From Spirochaetota bacterium (GTDB lineage Bacteria; Spirochaetota; Spirochaetia; Treponematales; Breznakiellaceae), in assembly GCA_023398155.1 (NCBI GenBank), contig JAEWSV010000211.1, positions 1-7,359 on the forward strand: DNA of 7,359 nt. Direction: 5' to 3'. Below the pieces are notes generated by a model. It had not been told where the DNA came from. It worked only from the letters and a program-made list of their open reading frames with translations, and ran no database searches. Shown in pieces: positions 5,724 through 7,359 of this stretch (within the stretch, counting starts at the first letter, position 1; every line of letters starts with the position of its first letter). Position numbers and translations under genes: made by a program.

Positions 5724-6401
5724 GTGAAAAAGCTGTCTGTAGCGCTTACCATGATCGCGGCGACGTTGGTGGTCGCAGGATGCGCGAGCAAGCCCGAGCC
5801 GGCTCCGGCTCCGGCGAAACCCATCGAGCAGGCCGCGGCGCCGAAGTACGTCATCGTGGACCACAAGGCCCAGGCGATCGGCGGCGGCGTTCCCGAGTGG
5901 GTGGAAGTGTACATCGCCGACGGCATGACCGGAGTGGAAGCGCTTGAGAAGTACAAGGACAAGTTCGTCTTCGTAGGCGAGGATTCCGGCACGAACCTCG
6001 GCGCCCTCCGCCTGTGGGCACAGGGATTCAACGTCGCCCAGGACCTTTCCCGCCTGGTGTCCCAGCGCGTGCAAGTTAAGTTCGCGGGCGCCGCGGCCGG
6101 CAGCCCCGACGACGAGTTCGGCCGCTACTTCGAGAACGTCGTGAAGAACTCTTCCGACGCTTCCTTCTCCGGCGCGCGCAAGGAGACCGACTATTGGATC
6201 CTCAAGCGCTACTTCAAGGATGACGGAGTTACGGTGGATCGCGAGGTCTACGACTACTACGTCCTCGTAAGCATTGACCGCGAGATACTCAAGAAGCAGA
6301 TCAACGCCGTCCTGGAAGGCACGAAGCCCGATACGCCGCCCACCAAGGAACAGCAGACGGCCATCGACCGCGTGAAAGAGTCCTTCTACGAGGGATTCTG
6401 A
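5724..6401 (+). CDS. LPP20-like lipoprotein, GTG start
   Basis: This is a predicted lipoprotein of 225 residues. The signal peptide has a Lys-Lys start, a hydrophobic core and the lipobox VAGC, giving lipid-modified Cys20. A short Pro/Ala-rich tether (24-42) follows. The globular part opens with GGGVPEWV (about 53-60), a motif like the PxW segment of LPP20-family lipoproteins. It continues with FVFVGEDSGTNLGALRLWAQGFNVAQDLSRLVSQRVQVKF (here described, about 84-123), a helical middle, TDYWILKRYF and YDYYVLVSIDRE near the C-terminus. The order of an early PEW motif, a long helix with changing residues, and a late YYVLVSID strand fits LPP20/FlgP-like folds. Membership is inferred by eye. Such proteins are outer-membrane or periplasmic structural lipoproteins. 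It lies between two probable terminators and has its own strong ribosome binding site, so it may be a separately controlled and well-expressed gene. Confidence 0.85.
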   Translation: MKKLSVALTMIAATLVVAGCASKPEPAPAPAKPIEQAAAPKYVIVDHKAQAIGGGVPEWVEVYIADGMTGVEALEKYKDKFVFVGEDSGTNLGALRLWAQGFNVAQDLSRLVSQRVQVKFAGAAAGSPDDEFGRYFENVVKNSSDASFSGARKETDYWILKRYFKDDGVTVDREVYDYYVLVSIDREILKKQINAVLEGTKPDTPPTKEQQTAIDRVKESFYEGF

Positions 6402-6411
6402 ACGTTGAACC

Positions 6412-6434
6412 GGGGCGGCTTTAAGGCCGTCCCC
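6412..6434 (+). repeat. First hairpin after the LPP20-like gene
   Basis: GGGG plus CGGC (6412-6419) pairs with GCCG plus CCCC (6426-6434) around the loop TTTAAG, with one bulged T at 6430. It starts ten bases after the stop codon of the preceding gene. No T run follows, so it is not itself a classic terminator; it could protect the mRNA 3' end. Confidence 0.5.
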
Positions 6435-6440
6435 TTCGCG

Positions 6441-6467
6441 TGGCTCGCCCGTACCGCGCGCGAGCCA
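6441..6467 (+). repeat. Second hairpin, abutting the terminator
   Basis: TGGCTCGC (6441-6448) pairs perfectly with GCGAGCCA (6460-6467) over an 11-base loop. Its 3' end touches the 5' end of the terminator stem; the two compete for base 6467, so they could stack end to end. Confidence 0.55.
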
Positions 6468-6505
6468 AGGCGGTTCACCCGAATGGGTGGGACCGCCTTT
6501 TCTTT
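6467..6505 (+). terminator. Strong intrinsic terminator
   Basis: AAGGCGGT (6467-6474) pairs with ACCGCCTT (6492-6499). A second, inner stem CACCC/GGGTG (6476-6480 with 6485-6489) closes on the loop GAAT, with only a small internal bulge between the two. The T-rich tail TTTTCTTT (6498-6505) follows directly. It ends transcription after the LPP20-like gene, yet the next start codon is only 24 bases further on, so it may act as an attenuator for that gene. Confidence 0.87.
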
Positions 6506-6519
6506 GGTTGCCTGATTTC

Positions 6520-6524
6520 GGAGG
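6520..6524 (+). promoter_or_regulatory. Ribosome binding site of the last gene
   Basis: GGAGG lies five bases before ATG 6530 and fixes the start of the right-hand partial lipoprotein gene. Only 14 bases separate it from the T tail of the terminator. Confidence 0.8.
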
Positions 6525-6529
6525 ATACG

Positions 6530-7359
6530 ATGCTTCTGTCGATACGTACCGCCGCGGTGCGCTTCGCCGCCGCCGCGGTCGCGGCGATCGCCGCGGCCGC
6601 CCTGATCTCGTGCGCGAGCGCTCCGCCCGCGGCGACCCCCGCTCCTCTAAAGACGGCGCCGGCGTGGACTCTTGAAACGCCGGCGAGCGACGCGAAGTAT
6701 ACCTATTTCGTCGGTTACGGCGAGGGCGAAGGGCCGGCTCCCGCGACCGATGTGGCCACTTCAACGCTCGTGGCCGAAATCCTCCGCTACATCGGGGTAA
6801 CCGTCACCGCCGATTCCACGGCGACGGCGCGGTCCACGCTCGATTCCTTCCAGGCTGACCTCGTCCAGACCGTCAAGCAGACTTCCACGAGCCGGGTCGC
6901 GGGCTTCCAGGTCACGGACAAGTACGTCGCCGAAGATAAGTCCGGCGTGACGGTCTACATCTTGGGCCGCTACTCCACGGTGGACCTCAACGCCGAGAAA
7001 CGCCGCATCGCGGGCATCTTCCAGGAAAAGATCGACGCGACCGCGGTGCCGGAAGCCGAGGGGGACGACTTGGTTTGGGACGGGGAGGCCGTGGCGGCCG
7101 CGCGGAAGTTCATCCAAGCCGCCGTAGCCGCGTCCGGTTCCGACGTGGAGAACGCTCCGATCAAGCTCGAGCGGAACCTTTCCAAGGCGAAGTCCGCGCT
7201 GTCGACGGTCACCCTCGAGAAGCTCAACGACCGGCTGGAGACCGCGCCCTTTACCCCCTTCGCCGCTCCTTTCAAGGCTGCGGTGAAGTCGGCGGGGAGG
7301 CCGCTCGCGGGGGTCCCTATCCTAGTCGGCTATCAGGCCAAACTCGCGAACGGGAAGAT
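6530..7359 (+). CDS. LPP20-like lipoprotein with start of a C-terminal domain, cut by window edge
   Basis: The frame is open from ATG 6530 to the window edge (276 codons). The signal peptide has two Arg residues, a long Ala-rich core and the lipobox ALISC, so Cys28 is lipidated. A short Pro/Ala tether follows (29-45). Residues about 46-155 look like an LPP20-type domain: PAWTLETP, then YTYFVGYGEGEG (57-68), an alpha-helical ATDVATSTLVAEILRYIGV, QTSTSRVAGFQVTDKYV, and the strand GVTVYILGRYS. A charged helical stretch with DGEAVAAARKFIQAAV follows, and then at about 256-270 RPLAGVPILVGYQA. That last segment resembles the first strands of a transthyretin/carboxypeptidase-regulatory-like or Ig-like module. 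The function is unknown; an envelope structural or scaffolding role is the likeliest inference. The mature start CASAP matches that of the DUF6175-like protein. No full promoter fits between the terminator and this gene. Confidence 0.82.
   Translation, partial: MLLSIRTAAVRFAAAAVAAIAAAALISCASAPPAATPAPLKTAPAWTLETPASDAKYTYFVGYGEGEGPAPATDVATSTLVAEILRYIGVTVTADSTATARSTLDSFQADLVQTVKQTSTSRVAGFQVTDKYVAEDKSGVTVYILGRYSTVDLNAEKRRIAGIFQEKIDATAVPEAEGDDLVWDGEAVAAARKFIQAAVAASGSDVENAPIKLERNLSKAKSALSTVTLEKLNDRLETAPFTPFAAPFKAAVKSAGRPLAGVPILVGYQAKLANGK

Noticed and set aside
5641..6505. Hairpin clusters as a CRISPR array or repeat family
   Set aside because: The stems have different sequences and irregular spacing; only a short GGCGGTTC word is shared, which is expected by chance in GC-rich DNA.
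5496..6764. 422-codon minus-strand frame across two plus-strand genes and the gap
   Set aside because: It crosses a strong plus-strand terminator and two lipoprotein genes, starts with an Arg-rich region and shows no recognisable domain.

Overview
The window is GC-rich and looks like a piece of a Gram-negative-type bacterial chromosome. Four of its six genes encode predicted secreted lipoproteins. The mix of these proteins (a LamG/Ig-like lipoprotein, a DUF6175-like lipoprotein and LPP20-like lipoproteins) suggests a spirochaete of the Treponema/Spirochaeta kind. That assignment is an inference from protein character; no rRNA or other marker gene is present.

Left part, minus strand (1 to 2855): alr (alanine racemase, complete) is followed after 40 bases by fhs (formate-tetrahydrofolate ligase), which runs off the left edge with about the last 20-25 residues missing. 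They probably form one transcription unit joining D-alanine supply for peptidoglycan to one-carbon folate metabolism. The fhs product has sequence signatures of the ligase domain of eukaryotic C1-THF synthase rather than of the classical clostridial enzyme.

Divergent region (2856 to 2961): a short AT-rich control region between alr and the first lipoprotein gene. It holds a perfectly palindromic -10-like box (AGTATACT), which could serve both directions, and a compact inverted/direct repeat that could be an operator.

Right part, plus strand (2962 to 7359): four consecutive lipoprotein genes: (1) a 501-residue lipoprotein with Ig-like and C-terminal LamG-like regions; (2) a 359-residue DUF6175-like lipoprotein; (3) a 225-residue lipoprotein resembling LPP20-type proteins; (4) an LPP20-like lipoprotein cut by the right edge. 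The mature proteins of genes 2 to 4 all begin Cys-Ala-Ser and continue into Pro/Ala-rich tethers, which suggests a co-sorted envelope lipoprotein set.

The spaces before genes 3 and 4 each contain a run of hairpins. A probable terminator overlaps the stop codon of gene 2, and a strong intrinsic terminator ends only 24 bases before gene 4. Expression along the cluster is therefore probably stepped rather than a simple uniform operon. I see no mobile element, CRISPR array, tRNA or rRNA.
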